Positions 6,112 to 6,233 of a stretch of 6,233 bases of DNA are shown here, one piece after another; position 1 is the stretch's first letter; each line of letters starts with the position of its first letter. The DNA is from Pseudomonadota bacterium. GTDB lineage: Bacteria > Desulfobacterota > Syntrophia > Syntrophales > UBA5619. The stretch lies in the NCBI GenBank assembly GCA_018827585.1, contig JAHJXP010000197.1:1-6233 (forward strand). Direction: 5' to 3'. Both the position numbers and the translations under genes were made by a program. Under the pieces are notes generated by a model that was given only the letters and a program-made list of their open reading frames with translations, was not told the origin of the DNA and made no database searches.

Positions 6112-6233
6112 TCACGCGGCGATTCTGACGGTGTAGAGCATATTTTCAGTCGCCGATTTTAAAATATCTCTGAGCTGGCGCCACGGGCTCAGAAAACGCT
6201 CTTTGACAGCCAAAATGGTAGCACGGACAGCGG
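6112..6233 (-). CDS. C-terminal end of an unidentified protein, 5' end outside window
   Basis: The frame is open from the right edge of the window for 39 codons to TGA at 6114-6112. The peptide mixes hydrophobic and charged residues like a real protein, with AVKERFLSPWRQLRDILKS followed by ATENMLYTVRIAA at the end. I do not recognise the family. Third-position use (TTT, ATT, TTA, AAA, ACT, AAT) is less GC-rich than in smc or the alcohol dehydrogenase, which would fit a transferred gene or a transposase tail, but nothing in the residues proves that. It runs in the same direction as the alcohol dehydrogenase with a 61-nt gap, so it could be the upstream gene of that operon. A chance open stretch of this length in GC-rich DNA is also possible. 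Confidence 0.4.
   Translation of the reverse strand, partial: AVRATILAVKERFLSPWRQLRDILKSATENMLYTVRIAA

Noticed and set aside
6198..6211. GG-N10-GC spacing on the - strand suggesting a sigma-54 promoter
   Set aside because: Only the minimal GG and GC doublets fit; the rest of the -24/-12 consensus is poor. The site lies inside the upstream reading frame, about 150 bp from the alcohol dehydrogenase start.

Overview
The window carries three substantial protein-coding genes in GC-rich DNA with short, more AT-rich gaps. Gene style points to an anaerobic deltaproteobacterial-type organism (Desulfobacterota/Syntrophales-like). The grounds are the SMC sequence around the Q-loop (the VEAKPEERR...EEAAGISKYKSRKE region), an iron-dependent alcohol dehydrogenase, and the GC-rich codon use. 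This placement is inference from overall resemblance; no marker here fixes the taxon.

Layout. (1) Positions 1-1008, + strand: the C-terminal 335 codons of an IlvD/Edd-family dehydratase, whose N-terminal part lies before the window. (2) 1009-1192: an AT-rich intergenic stretch with a nested inverted repeat just after the dehydratase stop, a second imperfect hairpin, and a good sigma-70 promoter (TTTACA-17-TAGAAT) for the next gene. (3) 1193-4759, + strand: a complete smc chromosome-condensation ATPase of 1188 aa with all head motifs and a hinge. (4) 4760-4880: a short convergent gap. It is not empty: on the - strand it holds a good ribosome binding site and the first 25 or so codons of what looks like an Ldh2-family (malate/L-lactate-type) dehydrogenase, cut off just before the smc stop. 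(5) 4881-6050, - strand: a complete iron-containing alcohol dehydrogenase with a strong AGGAGG. (6) 6051-6111: its leader, with an operator-like dyad. (7) 6112-6233, - strand: the last 39 codons of an unidentified open frame running in from the right edge.

How the genes relate. The dehydratase and smc are co-directional, but smc has its own promoter, so they need not form one operon. The alcohol dehydrogenase and the truncated Ldh2-like reading frame are 21 nt apart on the - strand. They look like the remains of a two-gene oxidoreductase operon whose second gene was lost by a rearrangement next to the smc 3' end. I see no CRISPR, tRNA, rRNA, complete insertion sequence or defence system. The most interesting item is the truncated second oxidoreductase gene; the rest is ordinary housekeeping and metabolic sequence.
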